Assembly (NCBI RefSeq): GCF_009674495.1
Contig: NZ_WKJN01000010.1
Coordinates: forward strand, 124,001 to 188,000
Direction of reading: 5' to 3'
DNA: 64,000 nt
Origin: Duganella alba
GTDB lineage: Bacteria; Pseudomonadota; Gammaproteobacteria; Burkholderiales; Burkholderiaceae_D
Under the pieces are notes generated by a model. The model was given only the letters and a program-made list of their open reading frames with translations, had not been told where the DNA came from and searched no databases. This document shows positions 9,177 to 18,700 of the stretch, piece by piece; position 1 is the stretch's first letter, and every line of letters begins with the position of its first letter. Position numbers and translations under genes: made by a program.

Positions 9177-11156
9177 ATGGCAGACCATATCCGCGCCGCC
9201 AGCCTGCTGGCCCTCGCCTTCGCCGCGCCCGCGTGGGCCGACATCGTGACCGTCAAGTCGCCCGACGGCCGCAACGCGATCAGCGTCGACAGCGACAAGT
9301 TCAGCTACTCCGTCAGCCGCGACGGCAAGCGCATCATCGAGCCATCGCCGCTGGGCCTTAACCTGGACATCGGCGCCCTCGCCGCCGGCGCCAGGCTGCG
9401 CGGCCACGCCGAGACCAGCGTCCAGGACACCTACGAGATCGTGCTGGGCAAGGCGCGCAGCGCGCCGGATCATTACAACCAGTCCGACATCGCCTTCGCC
9501 GCCAACGGCAAGGCGCCGCAGTTCCAGCTGCTGGTGCGCGCCTACGACAACGGCGTGGCCTTCCGCTACGCGGTGCCGGAGCAGGCCGGCCTGTCGGCGT
9601 TCAAGGTGATGAACGAAGCCACGCAGTTCAACTTCGCCAAAGACTACGACTGCTGGGGCGCCAACATGGGCCGCTTCGACACCAGCTTCGAGGCCGAATA
9701 CGACCTGACCAGGGCGTCGAAGATCCGCAACTTCCACAACTTCATCGCGCCGCTGGTGTGCAAGACCGGCGCCGGCGCCACCACCTTCGCCATCGCCGAA
9801 TCGGACGTCAAGGACTATCCCGGCTTCTACCTCTCCGGCCGCGGCGACGCCGGCCTGGGCGTGATGGTCACGCTGCCGCCGCGCTTCGACAACAGCCGCG
9901 ACTACCGCTTCCGCAAAACCGTCTCCGCCAGCGTGCAGTTAAAAGGACAGGGCTTCCAGACGCCATGGCGCGTGCTGATGCTGGGCGACGCGCCGGGCGA
10001 CCTGGCGGCATCGTCGCTGATCCCGACGCTGGCCGCGCCGTCGCAGATCCAGGACACCAGCTGGATCAAGCCCGCCAAGACCTCCTGGGACTGGTGGAAC
10101 GACTGGGCCGTGAACGTGCCCAACGCCGGCATCAACACCGCCACCTACAAAGCCTTCGTCGATTTTTCCAAGGAGATGAAGCTGGACGACATCCTGATCG
10201 ACGAAGGCTGGTCGGTGGGCAGCGACGTCGAGCCGAATCCACAGGCCGACGTCACCAAGGCCAAGCCGGCGATGGACATGCCGGACCTGCTCCGTTACGC
10301 CAGGTCGCAAGGCGTGGGCGTGTGGCTGTGGGTGCAGTGGCAGCAGCTGGACAGCCAGATGGACGCCGCCTTCGCGCAGTATGAAGACTGGGGCATCAAG
10401 GGCGTCAAGGTCGACTTCATGAACCGCAACGACCAGGAGATGGTGGACTGGTATCACAAGGTGTTGAGCAAGGCCGCCGCGCACCATCTGATGGTGGACC
10501 TGCACGGCGCCTATCCGCCGAATGGACTGAACCGCACCTGGCCCAACTACGTCACGCAGGAGGGCGTGCTGGGCGCGGAAAACAACAAGTGGAGCGCGCG
10601 CATCACCGCCACCCACAACGTCACGCTGCCGTTCACGCGCATGATCCTGGGACCGATGGACTACACGCCGGGGGGCTTCCACAACGCCACGCCTTCCACC
10701 TTCGTGCAGCGCAACCACGAGCCGATGGTGATGACCACGCGCGGCCAGGCCGTCGCCATGTATGTGGTCTACGACAGCCCGTTCCAGATGGTGTCCGACA
10801 GCCCCGCCGCCTACAAGAACGCCGATGGCAAATGGGCCGACGGCGCGGAATTCATCCAGGCCGTGCCGACGTCATGGGACGAAACGCGCATCGTCGCGGG
10901 CGACATCGGCGAGTACATCGTCTCCGCCCGCCGCAAGGGCGACGTCTGGTACATCGGCGCCATGACCAACGAATCGGGACGCACGCTGAAGGTGCCGCTG
11001 TCCTTCCTCGGCAAGGGCGCTTATCACGCACACCTGCTGCAGGACGGCGACGACGCCAGCCACCTGTCGGCCAGCGACAGCAAGGTGACGGCCACGCAGA
11101 TCATCACGCTGAAGCTGGCGCCATCCGGCGGCGCGGTGGCAATCATCAAGCCGTAA
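9177..11156 (+). CDS. Glycoside hydrolase family 97 (probable retaining alpha-galactosidase type)
   Basis: A 659-residue exported GH97. A signal peptide ends around AWA at residue 20, followed by an N-terminal beta-sandwich (about 21-270), a catalytic TIM barrel (about 280-560) and a C-terminal beta domain. The barrel strand GVKVDFM carries Asp413 at the position used as nucleophile in retaining GH97 enzymes; inverting SusB-type enzymes lack this Asp and use two glutamates. TQEGVLGAE (Glu462) is the other conserved segment. It should release alpha-linked galactose or a related sugar in the periplasm. A GGAG site precedes the ATG. The gene stands alone with no transporter next to it. Confidence 0.85.
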   Translation: MADHIRAASLLALAFAAPAWADIVTVKSPDGRNAISVDSDKFSYSVSRDGKRIIEPSPLGLNLDIGALAAGARLRGHAETSVQDTYEIVLGKARSAPDHYNQSDIAFAANGKAPQFQLLVRAYDNGVAFRYAVPEQAGLSAFKVMNEATQFNFAKDYDCWGANMGRFDTSFEAEYDLTRASKIRNFHNFIAPLVCKTGAGATTFAIAESDVKDYPGFYLSGRGDAGLGVMVTLPPRFDNSRDYRFRKTVSASVQLKGQGFQTPWRVLMLGDAPGDLAASSLIPTLAAPSQIQDTSWIKPAKTSWDWWNDWAVNVPNAGINTATYKAFVDFSKEMKLDDILIDEGWSVGSDVEPNPQADVTKAKPAMDMPDLLRYARSQGVGVWLWVQWQQLDSQMDAAFAQYEDWGIKGVKVDFMNRNDQEMVDWYHKVLSKAAAHHLMVDLHGAYPPNGLNRTWPNYVTQEGVLGAENNKWSARITATHNVTLPFTRMILGPMDYTPGGFHNATPSTFVQRNHEPMVMTTRGQAVAMYVVYDSPFQMVSDSPAAYKNADGKWADGAEFIQAVPTSWDETRIVAGDIGEYIVSARRKGDVWYIGAMTNESGRTLKVPLSFLGKGAYHAHLLQDGDDASHLSASDSKVTATQIITLKLAPSGGAVAIIKP

Positions 11157-11178
11157 GACCTGGCGCAGGCGCTGAACA

Positions 11179-11613
11179 TCAGGCCTTCGGCCAGGCGTCC
11201 ACCTGGTGCAGCATGCCGAACCAGTCCTCCAGGTGCCAGGTATGCGTGATGCGGTCCTCGGTCAGCGCGTGGAATTCGTGGATGGCGATCGCGATCGGCT
11301 TGCCGGTGGCGGGAATGCCGAAGAATTCGCCGCGATGCGTGCCGGTGATCTGCGCGCGTACCGCCGCGCGGCCGTTGTGGCCAAATATGTCCTGCACCGT
11401 GATCTTCACATCCGGGAAGGCGGCGGCAAACATGGCGATGATCGGCTTCATGCCCTCGCGGCCCGGCTGCTGGCCGGGGCCGAGCGGAATGTCCTGCCAG
11501 TCCTGCACCACCGCCAGTTCGAGCAGATCGGTATTCTGCTCGTTGAAGGCGCGGTAGAGATTTTCAATGGCTTGCTGCTGGGCCGTGGTCAGGCCGTTGT
11601 CCTGCATGGTCAT
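11179..11613 (-). CDS. SnoaL-like ester cyclase family protein
   Basis: The 144-residue product has the NTF2-like fold signature of the SnoaL/ester cyclase family: an N-terminal helix ENLYRAFNEQNTDLLELAV, a central FPDVKITVQDIF strand, GTHRGEFFGIPATGKPI, and a closing HTWHLEDWFGMLHQV. Such proteins are small cytosolic enzymes or binding proteins of unknown substrate. The frame runs 30 codons further upstream into the LTTR box, so the ATG at 11611-11613 was preferred. It is divergent from the LysR gene at 11707 and is its likely target. Confidence 0.82.
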   Translation of the reverse strand: MTMQDNGLTTAQQQAIENLYRAFNEQNTDLLELAVVQDWQDIPLGPGQQPGREGMKPIIAMFAAAFPDVKITVQDIFGHNGRAAVRAQITGTHRGEFFGIPATGKPIAIAIHEFHALTEDRITHTWHLEDWFGMLHQVDAWPKA

Positions 11614-11677
11614 GATGGAGCTTTCTTTAAGTGAGCGACCTGCCCACTTTAGCAACGCGCCACACCATCGTCCAATC

Positions 11678-11700
11678 GATAATGGATATGCAGTATTATC
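11678..11700. promoter_or_regulatory. LTTR box (T-N11-A inverted repeat)
   Basis: GATAAT and ATTATC are separated by exactly 11 bases, giving a symmetric T-N11-A site that ends 6 bp before the LysR start codon. This is the classic LysR recognition layout for autoregulation and control of the divergent SnoaL-like gene. A second nested repeat, ATGGATA...TATCCAT, overlaps it. Confidence 0.65.
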
Positions 11701-11706
11701 CATGCC

Positions 11707-12624
11707 ATGGATTTACATGGAATCGACCTCAACCTGCTGGTGGCCTTCGACGCGCTGATGTGCGAGCGGAACGTCACGCGTGCGGGCGTGCGCATCGGCC
11801 GCACCCAGCCGGCCATGAGCGCGGCCCTGTCGCGCCTGCGCCTGCTGCTGAAAGATGAACTGTTCGTGCGCAGCGCCACCGGCTTGCAGCCGACGCCGCG
11901 CGCGGTGGAACTCGCCGGGCCGCTGGGCGAAGCGCTGGCCAGCATCCGCAGCACGCTGGACTTCACGCAGGCATTCGATCCGTCGCGCGCGGTCATGCGC
12001 TTCACACTGGCGCTATCGGAACATCCCGCTTTCAAGGTGCTGCCGGCATTGCAGCAGCGGCTGGCGCAGCAGGCGCCGGGCGTCACGTTGCGCATCAAGG
12101 CCTACACGGCGCGGGAAGATGCGCTGACGCTGCTCGACGCAGGCGAGGCCGATGCCGCCATCAGCGTCCCGGCCAGCAAGACGCCGCGCATTCCCACCAT
12201 GCCGCTGTTCGAGGAAAATTTCGTCTGCATCGCGCGCAGGAATCACCCGCTGACGAAAAAGAAAATGACGCTGGACGCCTTCCTGGCGTACCGCCACCTG
12301 CTGGTGTCGCCGGAGGGCGATGGCGTCGGCCTGGTCGATACGCAGCTGGCCAAGCTGGGGCGCAAGCGCGACGTCGCCATCATGCTGCCGCAGTTTTATG
12401 TGGCGCCCTCCATCATTGCCAACAGCGACCTGCTGGCGACCATGATGACGGGCGTGATCAAAACCAGCGGCCTGCGCGACGACCTTGCGCTGCTGTCGCT
12501 GCCCAGGGAAATCGCATTGACGCCGGTGCCGTTCGTACTGCATTGGCACCGGCGTAATGATGCACATCCGGCCCAGCGCTGGCTGCGGGAGCAGATCGCG
12601 CTGGTGTGCAGGGCTAAAGCTTAG
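11707..12624 (+). CDS. LysR family transcriptional regulator
   Basis: A 305-residue [31 protein letters not shown] and [14 protein letters not shown] form the N-terminal DNA-binding domain typical of the NodD/PcpR-like branch, followed by an effector-binding domain to the C-terminus. It is divergent from the SnoaL-like gene and has a perfect T-N11-A box just upstream. Its stop overlaps the stop of the convergent dkgB by 3 bp. Confidence 0.9.
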   Translation: MDLHGIDLNLLVAFDALMCERNVTRAGVRIGRTQPAMSAALSRLRLLLKDELFVRSATGLQPTPRAVELAGPLGEALASIRSTLDFTQAFDPSRAVMRFTLALSEHPAFKVLPALQQRLAQQAPGVTLRIKAYTAREDALTLLDAGEADAAISVPASKTPRIPTMPLFEENFVCIARRNHPLTKKKMTLDAFLAYRHLLVSPEGDGVGLVDTQLAKLGRKRDVAIMLPQFYVAPSIIANSDLLATMMTGVIKTSGLRDDLALLSLPREIALTPVPFVLHWHRRNDAHPAQRWLREQIALVCRAKA

Positions 12625-13424
12625 TCCCAGGCCGGCGCCAGACCTTGTGGGCTGGTCAGGCGCTCGTTGCGATCCAGCGCGGCGATCTGCGCCATGTCGT
12701 CGTCGCTCAAGCGCAGGTCCAGCGCCTTCAGGTTGCCATCCAGGTTGGCGCGCTTGGTCGACGATGGAATCACCGCATAACCCAGCTTGATCGCCCAGGC
12801 CAGCGCCACCTGCGCCGGCGTGGCGTTGTGGCGGTCGGCGATTTTCTGGATCACCGGATCGCCCAGCACTTTGCCGTAGGCCAGCGTCATGTAGGACGTG
12901 ATGTGGATGCCATGCTCGCGCGCGAACTCAACCACCTTGCGGTTTTGCAGATACGGATGCAGCTCGATCTGGTTGGTGGCAATCGCTTCCGCGCCCACCG
13001 CATCGATCGCCTGCTGCATCAGCTCCACCGTAAAGTTGGAGACGCCGATCTGGCGCGTCAAGCCTTGCGCCCTGGCTTCCGCCAGCGCCGCCATGAACTC
13101 GGCCACCGGCACTTCGCCACCCGGCGATGGCCAGTGAATCAAGGTCAAATCGACATAGTCGGTGCGCAGCTTGGCCAGGCTCTCCTTCAGGCTTGGAATC
13201 AGCTTGTCGCGCGACAGGTTGGCGATCCAGATCTTGGTGGTGATGAACAGCTCCGAACGCGGCACGCCGCTGGCGGCAATCGCTGCGCCGACTTCCGCTT
13301 CGTTACCATAGATCTGCGCGGTGTCGATGACGCGGTAGCCCGCTTCCAGGCCGTTACGCACCGAATCGATCACCACGTCGCCTTGCAGGCGGAAGGTGCC
13401 GATACCCAGTTTTGGGATGCTCAT
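12621..13424 (-). CDS. dkgB: Aldo/keto reductase, 2,5-diketo-D-gluconate reductase B
   Basis: A 267-residue AKR that closely follows enterobacterial Dkg[17 protein letters not shown] opens the barrel, [13 protein letters not shown] holds the catalytic Asp/Tyr pair, TTKIW carries the Lys, LTLIHWPSP the His, and the protein ends [10 protein letters not shown]. It reduces 2,5-diketogluconate and many aldehydes such as methylglyoxal with NADPH in the cytosol. The upstream 34-codon extension was rejected because AAGGAG precedes the ATG at 13422-13424. That ATG overlaps the stop of the SRPBCC gene (ATGA), so the two are translationally coupled. Confidence 0.88.
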   Translation of the reverse strand: MSIPKLGIGTFRLQGDVVIDSVRNGLEAGYRVIDTAQIYGNEAEVGAAIAASGVPRSELFITTKIWIANLSRDKLIPSLKESLAKLRTDYVDLTLIHWPSPGGEVPVAEFMAALAEARAQGLTRQIGVSNFTVELMQQAIDAVGAEAIATNQIELHPYLQNRKVVEFAREHGIHITSYMTLAYGKVLGDPVIQKIADRHNATPAQVALAWAIKLGYAVIPSSTKRANLDGNLKALDLRLSDDDMAQIAALDRNERLTSPQGLAPAWD

Positions 13425-13828
13425 AAACTCTCCTTGAGTGCTTGCAGGCCATCGGTGTAAATACCGTGGAACAGCTGCGTGATTTCTTCCTCGCTGACGC
13501 CGACCGGCGTAAAGCTGCCGGACCACTCGACCACCGAAGATGCATCGCCTTGCGGTATCACGCGCAGCGTCGCCAGGTAGTCCCTGGAAGGGAACGGCGC
13601 CTTCAGGATCGAATAGCTGTAGTAGCGTTCCTTGTCGTTGAACTGTTCCAGCCGTTCGACGATCGCTTCACCTGCCGGATTGGCCAGGGTGCGCACGCGG
13701 CCACCCTCGCTCAATTCGCTCCGCGGGATGTAAGGCAACCAATCGGGCAGCGCATTGAAGCCGCCGATCAGTTGCCACACACGGTCCGCAGCCACAGGAA
13801 GCGTAATGCTGGCTATGGTGCTGGCCAT
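13421..13828 (-). CDS. SRPBCC family protein
   Basis: A 135-residue START-like (polyketide cyclase/MxaD-type) domain. It shows the opening [24 protein letters not shown], a central [22 protein letters not shown] and the closing helix [18 protein letters not shown]. Proteins of this fold bind hydrophobic ligands in a cavity; no catalytic residues can be named. It sits 3 bp after the upstream aldo/keto reductase and overlaps dkgB, forming a three-gene oxidoreductase operon. Confidence 0.85.
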   Translation of the reverse strand: MASTIASITLPVAADRVWQLIGGFNALPDWLPYIPRSELSEGGRVRTLANPAGEAIVERLEQFNDKERYYSYSILKAPFPSRDYLATLRVIPQGDASSVVEWSGSFTPVGVSEEEITQLFHGIYTDGLQALKESL

Positions 13829-13831
13829 GTC

Positions 13832-14848
13832 TTACTCCTTATCGCCAGGCAGCGGCGCGTCGGCTGCCACCAGCTTTTGGGCGCGCATCTCCTGCCAGAA
13901 CGCCGACGGAATGACTTCGTTCAGCGCGGCGTGATCTTCCGCGATACGTTCCGGACGGCTGGCGCCAGGAATCACCGCCGCCACCGCGGGATGGGCCAGC
14001 GAGAACTGCAAGGCCGCCGCCTTGACGCTGACGCCGTGCTTCTGCGCGATGGCCTTGATGCGCTCCACCTTGGCGATGATGTCCGCCGGCGCCTTCTGGT
14101 ATTCGAAGTGTGCGCCGCCGGCCAGAATGCCGGAGCTGTAAGGGCCGCCGACCACGATGTCGACGCCGCGCTTGAGCGCCGCCGGCAGTGCGCGTTGCAG
14201 CGCGCGTTCGTGGTCCAGCAGCGTGTAGCGGCCGGCCAGCAGCGTGGCGTTGGGCTGCGGCTCGTTCAGGTCCAGCAGCAGTTCCAGCGATTCCACGCGG
14301 TTTACGCCCAGCCCCCAGGCCTTGATCACGCCTTCGTTGCGCAAGCGGTCCAGCACGCGGAAGGCGCCGGTGCGGGCGATTTCGAATTGGCCGATCCATT
14401 CATCGCCGTAGAAATCCTGCGCCACGTCGTGCACATAGACGATGTCCAGGTGGTCGGTCTTCAGGCGCTTCAGGCTGTCTTCGATCGAGCGCAGCGTGGC
14501 GTCAGCGCTGTAGTCGTTGACGATTTTGTTCGGACGGCCGAACTCGAACACGCCGCCCTTCTCGCCCATTTCACGCTTGGCCGGATCTTCGATCTCGTCG
14601 AGGATCAGGCGGCCGACCTTGGTGCTCAGTACATAGTCTTCGCGCTTGCGCTTGGCCAGCGCTTCACCCAGGCGCAGCTCGGCCAGGCCGGCGCCGTACA
14701 GCGGCGCGGTGTCGAAGTGGCGGATGCCCTGTTCCCAGGCCGCGTCCACCGTGGCCAGCGCTTCGGCCTCCGGAATGTTGCGGAACATATTACCCAGCGG
14801 CGCGGTGCCGAAGCCCAGCTTGCCATTCAGTTTTTGACGGATACTCAT
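13832..14848 (-). CDS. Aldo/keto reductase (D-threo-aldose 1-dehydrogenase-like)
   Basis: A 338-residue AKR of the fucose/D-threo-aldose dehydrogenase-like group. It shows FGTAPLGNMFRNIPEAEA at the start, HFDTAPLYGAGLAELRLGEAL (Asp and catalytic Tyr), STKVGRLI (Lys), DIVYVHDVAQDF (His) and VIPGASRPERIAED as the cofactor-binding tail. It would oxidise or reduce a sugar or pyridoxal-like aldehyde. The ATG at 14846-14848 has AAAGGAA upstream; the 26-codon extension was dropped. It leads the operon with SRPBCC and dkgB and is divergent from a LysR gene 102 bp away. Confidence 0.87.
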   Translation of the reverse strand: MSIRQKLNGKLGFGTAPLGNMFRNIPEAEALATVDAAWEQGIRHFDTAPLYGAGLAELRLGEALAKRKREDYVLSTKVGRLILDEIEDPAKREMGEKGGVFEFGRPNKIVNDYSADATLRSIEDSLKRLKTDHLDIVYVHDVAQDFYGDEWIGQFEIARTGAFRVLDRLRNEGVIKAWGLGVNRVESLELLLDLNEPQPNATLLAGRYTLLDHERALQRALPAALKRGVDIVVGGPYSSGILAGGAHFEYQKAPADIIAKVERIKAIAQKHGVSVKAAALQFSLAHPAVAAVIPGASRPERIAEDHAALNEVIPSAFWQEMRAQKLVAADAPLPGDKE

Positions 14849-14950
14849 CTTGATTCCTTTAAGTGATGAAGAAAGTGAGGCAAGTTTAGATTGACTAGGT
14901 AAGACTGTCCAAGACATAATTTGCACAACTTAAGTCCACCAAGGTCTGAT

Positions 14951-15850
14951 ATGTTAGACATTCGCCAACTCCAATACTTTGTCACCGTCGCCGAAGAAGA
15001 ACACGTGGGCCGCGCGGCCGAACGGCTGCACATCTCGCAGTCGCCGTTGAGCCGGCAGATCGCCCAGTTGGAAGAAAAGCTGGGGCTGACGCTGTTCGAG
15101 CGCAGCCAGCAGCGCATCCGCCTGACCCGCGACGGCCGCACCTTCCTGGCCGAGACCCAGGCCTTCCTGACCCACGCCTCGCGCCTGGAGGGACTGGCCA
15201 AGCGCCTCGGACGCGGCGATGAAGGCGGCCTGTGCATCGGCTACATCGAAAACGCCATGCACGCCGGCGTGCTGCCGGCCGGCCTGCGCGAACTGCGCGC
15301 CGAACGGCCCAATGTCCACGTCGCGCTCTACAGCCTGCACTCGTCCGAGCAGCTCGAAGGCCTGCGCCAGCGCAGCCTGGACATCGCGCTGGTGTGCGAT
15401 GCGACGCCGCCCGACGATCCGGACCTGGAGAGCATGCAGGTGCTCAGCGATCCGATGATCCTGGCCATGCCCGAAGGCCATCCGCTGGCGGCGCTGAAGG
15501 AAGTGACGCCGGCCGACCTGGCCGGCCAGGAATGGATCGCCGTCCGCCATCAGGAAACCGGCGAGCATCACCACAACTTCGTCGCCACCTGCGTGCGCGC
15601 CGGCTTCACGCCGCAGATCAAGATGGAAGCCAGCGAGCCGACCACCGCGCTCGGCCTGGTGGCGGCCGGCCTGGGCGTGGCGCTGGTGCAGCAAGGCTTG
15701 CGCCACCAGGCGCCGCCGGGGGTGGTGCTGCGCGAGCTGCCGTGGTTCGGTTACCGCGCGCCGCTGTGGGCGGCGTGGCACCGCGTCAACCTGCGGCCGC
15801 TGGTCGCCACCTTCCGCGAAACACTGCTGGAACTGGCGACGAAACGCTGA
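14951..15850 (+). CDS. LysR family transcriptional regulator
   Basis: A 299-residue LTTR of the CatR/BenM-like type. MLDIRQLQYFVTVAEEEHVGRAAERLHISQSPLSRQ is the winged HTH start (the reader should take residues 1-60), and the effector domain follows from about 92. AAGG lies 6 bp before the ATG at 14951, so the 10-codon upstream extension was not used. It is divergent from the AKR-SRPBCC-dkgB operon, its likely target. The 102-bp gap contains the small palindrome ACTTAAGT but no clean T-N11-A site. Confidence 0.88.
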   Translation: MLDIRQLQYFVTVAEEEHVGRAAERLHISQSPLSRQIAQLEEKLGLTLFERSQQRIRLTRDGRTFLAETQAFLTHASRLEGLAKRLGRGDEGGLCIGYIENAMHAGVLPAGLRELRAERPNVHVALYSLHSSEQLEGLRQRSLDIALVCDATPPDDPDLESMQVLSDPMILAMPEGHPLAALKEVTPADLAGQEWIAVRHQETGEHHHNFVATCVRAGFTPQIKMEASEPTTALGLVAAGLGVALVQQGLRHQAPPGVVLRELPWFGYRAPLWAAWHRVNLRPLVATFRETLLELATKR

Positions 15851-15895
15851 CAATATCGGCTACACTGTCGGTCATATCTTTCTGCGCCGTCCCGT

Positions 15896-16912
15896 ATGCC
15901 TGAGAAGAACCTGCCCGAACTGATCACCCTGAAACGTCTGATCGACGAAGGCGGGAAGCATCTTGAAGTCGGCACCTCGTGCACGGTGGCGATGGACGGC
16001 CGCCAGTTTCCTGTCTACACCATCGCGCTGGGCAATCCGAGTCCGGACGTGCCGGCGCTCGGCTTCTTCGGCGGCATCCACGGACTGGAACGCATCGGCA
16101 CCCAGGTGGTGCTGTCGTTCCTCGAGAGCCTGCTGGCGCGGCTGCGCTGGGACAGCACGCTGCACCAGCAACTGGAATCGATGCGGCTGGTGTTCATGCC
16201 GCTGGTGAATCCGGGCGGCATGTGGCAGGCCACGCGCTGCAATCCGCAAGGCGTGGATTTGATGCGCAACGCGCCGTTGAGCGCCATCGAGAAAGTGCCG
16301 TTCATGCTGGGCGGGCAGCGCTTCAGCCACCACCTGCCGTGGTATCGCGGCGCCGAGGGCGCGCCGATGGAACCGGAAAGCCAGGCCGTGTGCGAATTCG
16401 TCGAACGTGAACTGCTGACGCGCCAATTCAGCATGGCGCTTGATTGCCACTCCGGCTTCGGCCTGCGCGACCGCGTCTGGTTCCCGCATGCGCACACCGC
16501 GACGCCGATTCCGCACCTGGCCGACATCGGCGCGCTGGAACAGCTGTTCAGCCAGAGCTACCCGAATCACAACTACGTTTTTGAACCGCAGAGCCGCCAG
16601 TACCGCACCCATGGCGACCTGTGGGACTACCTGTACCTGAACGGCACCAGCGACAGCGACCGCGTGTTCCTGCCGTTGACGTTGGAGATGGGATCGTGGC
16701 TGTGGGTGAAGAAAAATCCGCGCCAGATCTTCGACCGCATCGCCATGTTCAACCCGACCGCGCGCCACCGCTTGCAGCGCGTGCTGCGCCGGCACCTGGT
16801 GCTGTTCGATTTCCTGATGCGCGCCGCCAACAGCCACGGCCGCTGGCTACCGGAAGGCATGGCGCGCACCGTCCAGCACCGCCGCGCCCTGACACAGTGG
16901 TATCACACATGA
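15896..16912 (+). CDS. M14 family zinc carboxypeptidase-like protein
   Basis: A 338-residue cytosolic protein of the M14 metallopeptidase superfamily. Zinc ligands are seen as His62 and Glu65 in GGIHGLERIGTQ and the His of ALDCHSGFG. PLVNPGGMW gives the conserved NPGG/NPD region, and TLEMGSW holds the catalytic glutamate. It may trim peptides, gamma-glutamyl or amidated substrates; specificity is not evident. The start has no clear ribosome site. Its TGA overlaps the ATG of the downstream hydrolase (ATGA), so both are translated as a coupled pair. Confidence 0.82.
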   Translation: MPEKNLPELITLKRLIDEGGKHLEVGTSCTVAMDGRQFPVYTIALGNPSPDVPALGFFGGIHGLERIGTQVVLSFLESLLARLRWDSTLHQQLESMRLVFMPLVNPGGMWQATRCNPQGVDLMRNAPLSAIEKVPFMLGGQRFSHHLPWYRGAEGAPMEPESQAVCEFVERELLTRQFSMALDCHSGFGLRDRVWFPHAHTATPIPHLADIGALEQLFSQSYPNHNYVFEPQSRQYRTHGDLWDYLYLNGTSDSDRVFLPLTLEMGSWLWVKKNPRQIFDRIAMFNPTARHRLQRVLRRHLVLFDFLMRAANSHGRWLPEGMARTVQHRRALTQWYHT

Positions 16913-17724
16913 ACACCTGGGTACTGCTGCGCGGCCTGATGCGCGAGCAGCGGCACTGGGGACGCTTTCCTGGCCAGCTGTCGGAAGCGCTGAAGGACGC
17001 CGTCATCGTCACGCCTGACCTGCCGGGCAACGGCCAGCACCACGCACTGCGCAGCGCCACCACGGTGGCGGAAACGGTGGAATTCTGCCGCGCCGAATTG
17101 CGCGCGCGCGGCGTGCCGGCGCCCTACTCGCTGCTGGCGCTGTCGCTGGGCGGCATGGTGGCGGTGGAATGGGCCAGCCGCTATCCGCAGGAGATCGCGC
17201 GCTGTGTGCTGATCAACACCAGCATGCGCCCCTACAGCCGCTTTCACCAGCGGCTGCGCTGGCAAAACTATCCCTCGATCCTGAAGCAGCTGTGGCAAGG
17301 CGGCGTGGAAAACCAGGAACGCCTGATCCTGCGCCTGACCAGCCGCGAAGGCGATGCGGCCGAACGCGAAGGTCTGCTGAAGCGCTGGCTGGGTTATCAG
17401 CGCGAATGCCCGGTCACGCGCAACAACGCGCTGCGCCAGTTGTGGTCCGCCGCCCGCTTCCGCGCGCCGCCGGTGCGGCCGCAGGTGCCGCTGCTGGTGT
17501 TGAGCAGCGCCGGCGACCAGCTGGTCGATCCGCGCTGCTCCGCCAACCTGGCCAGCGCCTGGCAGGCCGATCACGCCGTGCACCTGAACGCCGGCCACGA
17601 CCTGCCGCTGGACGCCGGTGAATGGGTGGCGCAAACGGTGGCCGACTGGCTGGCCATGGATGGCGCTAGCGGCGGCCGGCCAGTTGCCACGCCGGGTCCG
17701 ACAGGTGTTCGGCGAGGAAGTTAG
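16909..17724 (+). CDS. Alpha/beta hydrolase
   Basis: A 271-residue alpha/beta hydrolase without signal peptide. The nucleophile elbow reads LALSLGGMVAVEW (Ser79), with Ala in place of the usual first Gly. The oxyanion region is LLRGLMREQRHW, the acid is likely the Asp in SSAGDQLVDPR, and the His is in NAGHDLPLD. It resembles BioH/MetX-type esterases in layout, but substrate is unknown. It is translationally coupled to the M14 gene upstream. Its 3' end overlaps the convergent LysR gene by 59 bp. Confidence 0.8.
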   Translation: MNTWVLLRGLMREQRHWGRFPGQLSEALKDAVIVTPDLPGNGQHHALRSATTVAETVEFCRAELRARGVPAPYSLLALSLGGMVAVEWASRYPQEIARCVLINTSMRPYSRFHQRLRWQNYPSILKQLWQGGVENQERLILRLTSREGDAAEREGLLKRWLGYQRECPVTRNNALRQLWSAARFRAPPVRPQVPLLVLSSAGDQLVDPRCSANLASAWQADHAVHLNAGHDLPLDAGEWVAQTVADWLAMDGASGGRPVATPGPTGVRRGS

Positions 17725-18595
17725 CCAGCGCCTCCACCTTGGCCGGCTTGGCGCGCGCCGACGGCCGCACGAAATACAGGCCGCCGGTGGCCATCGACCA
17801 CTCCGGCAATAGCGGCTGCAACTGGCCGCTGCGCACATACTCGGCCGCCATGAATTCCGGCAGTTCGCAGATCGCCAGGCCGGCCAGCACCGCCGGCACC
17901 AGTGCATCCGCATTGTTCACCCGCAGCGGACCGTTCGGCGTGATGCTGACTTCCTCGCCATCCGCACTGGTGAAGCGCCAGGCCGCGCTGCGCGCGCGGT
18001 AGGCGTAAGCCAGGCAGGCATGCGCGCCGAGTTCCGACGGATGCGCCGGCGCGCCATGCTTCGCCAGGTAGGACGGCGCCGCCAGCAGCACCTGCGACAC
18101 GGAACACAGCTTGCGCGCCACCAGCGCCGAATCGGGCAGCACGGCGATCCGCAGCGCGGCGTCGAAGCCTTCGCCGACCAGGTCGACCGACGCATCGGAC
18201 AGGTGCAGGTCCACCGACACTTCCGGATAGCGCGCGAAAAACGCCGGCAACAGCGGCGCCACCCAGCGCAGGCCAAACGACATCGGCGCCGCGAACTTGA
18301 TCAGGCCGCGCGGCTGCACCGACATCTCGCGCGCCGCGCTTTCGGTGGCCTCGGCGTCGCGGTACATGCGGCTGGCGCTCTCCGCCACGGTGATGCCGAA
18401 CTCGGTCAACGCCAGCTGGCGCGAACTGCGGTTGAGCAGGCGCGCGCCCAGGCGCTCCTCCAACCGGCTGACGCCGCGCGACACCGTCGCCACCGACACG
18501 CCCATGGCGCGCGCCGCCGCCGCGAACGACCGCTCCTCGGCCACCTTGGCGAACATCGCCAGACCTTCAAAATCTGGAATTTTTGATATCGACAT
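17666..18595 (-). CDS. LysR family transcriptional regulator
   Basis: A 309-residue LTTR of the DsdC/AaeR-like subfamily. DFEGLAMFAKVAEERSFAAAARAMGVS leads into VSRGVSRLEERLG, the DNA-binding domain. The effector domain includes FAAPMSFGLRWVAPLLPAFFARYP. It is divergent from the SDR-pirin-YkgJ operon across 105 bp that contain a T-N11-A box, so it probably regulates that operon. Its C-terminal coding end overlaps the hydrolase gene by 59 bp. Confidence 0.9.
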   Translation of the reverse strand: MSISKIPDFEGLAMFAKVAEERSFAAAARAMGVSVATVSRGVSRLEERLGARLLNRSSRQLALTEFGITVAESASRMYRDAEATESAAREMSVQPRGLIKFAAPMSFGLRWVAPLLPAFFARYPEVSVDLHLSDASVDLVGEGFDAALRIAVLPDSALVARKLCSVSQVLLAAPSYLAKHGAPAHPSELGAHACLAYAYRARSAAWRFTSADGEEVSITPNGPLRVNNADALVPAVLAGLAICELPEFMAAEYVRSGQLQPLLPEWSMATGGLYFVRPSARAKPAKVEALANFLAEHLSDPAWQLAGRR

Positions 18596-18599
18596 ATTT

Positions 18600-18620
18600 G
18601 CAATGATAGTTTGCGATTGC
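18600..18620. promoter_or_regulatory. LTTR box in the LysR/SDR intergenic region
   Basis: GCAAT and ATTGC flank an 11-base spacer, a symmetric T-N11-A site 5 bp upstream of the minus-strand LysR start and about 80 bp upstream of the SDR start. It fits autoregulation and divergent control. Confidence 0.55.
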
Positions 18621-18700
18621 TTCTATTTTAAAACATCCGATCCCTGCGTACCATGTCTACATCGAGCAGCACTTCTCAACCACGACAAGGAAACGACATC

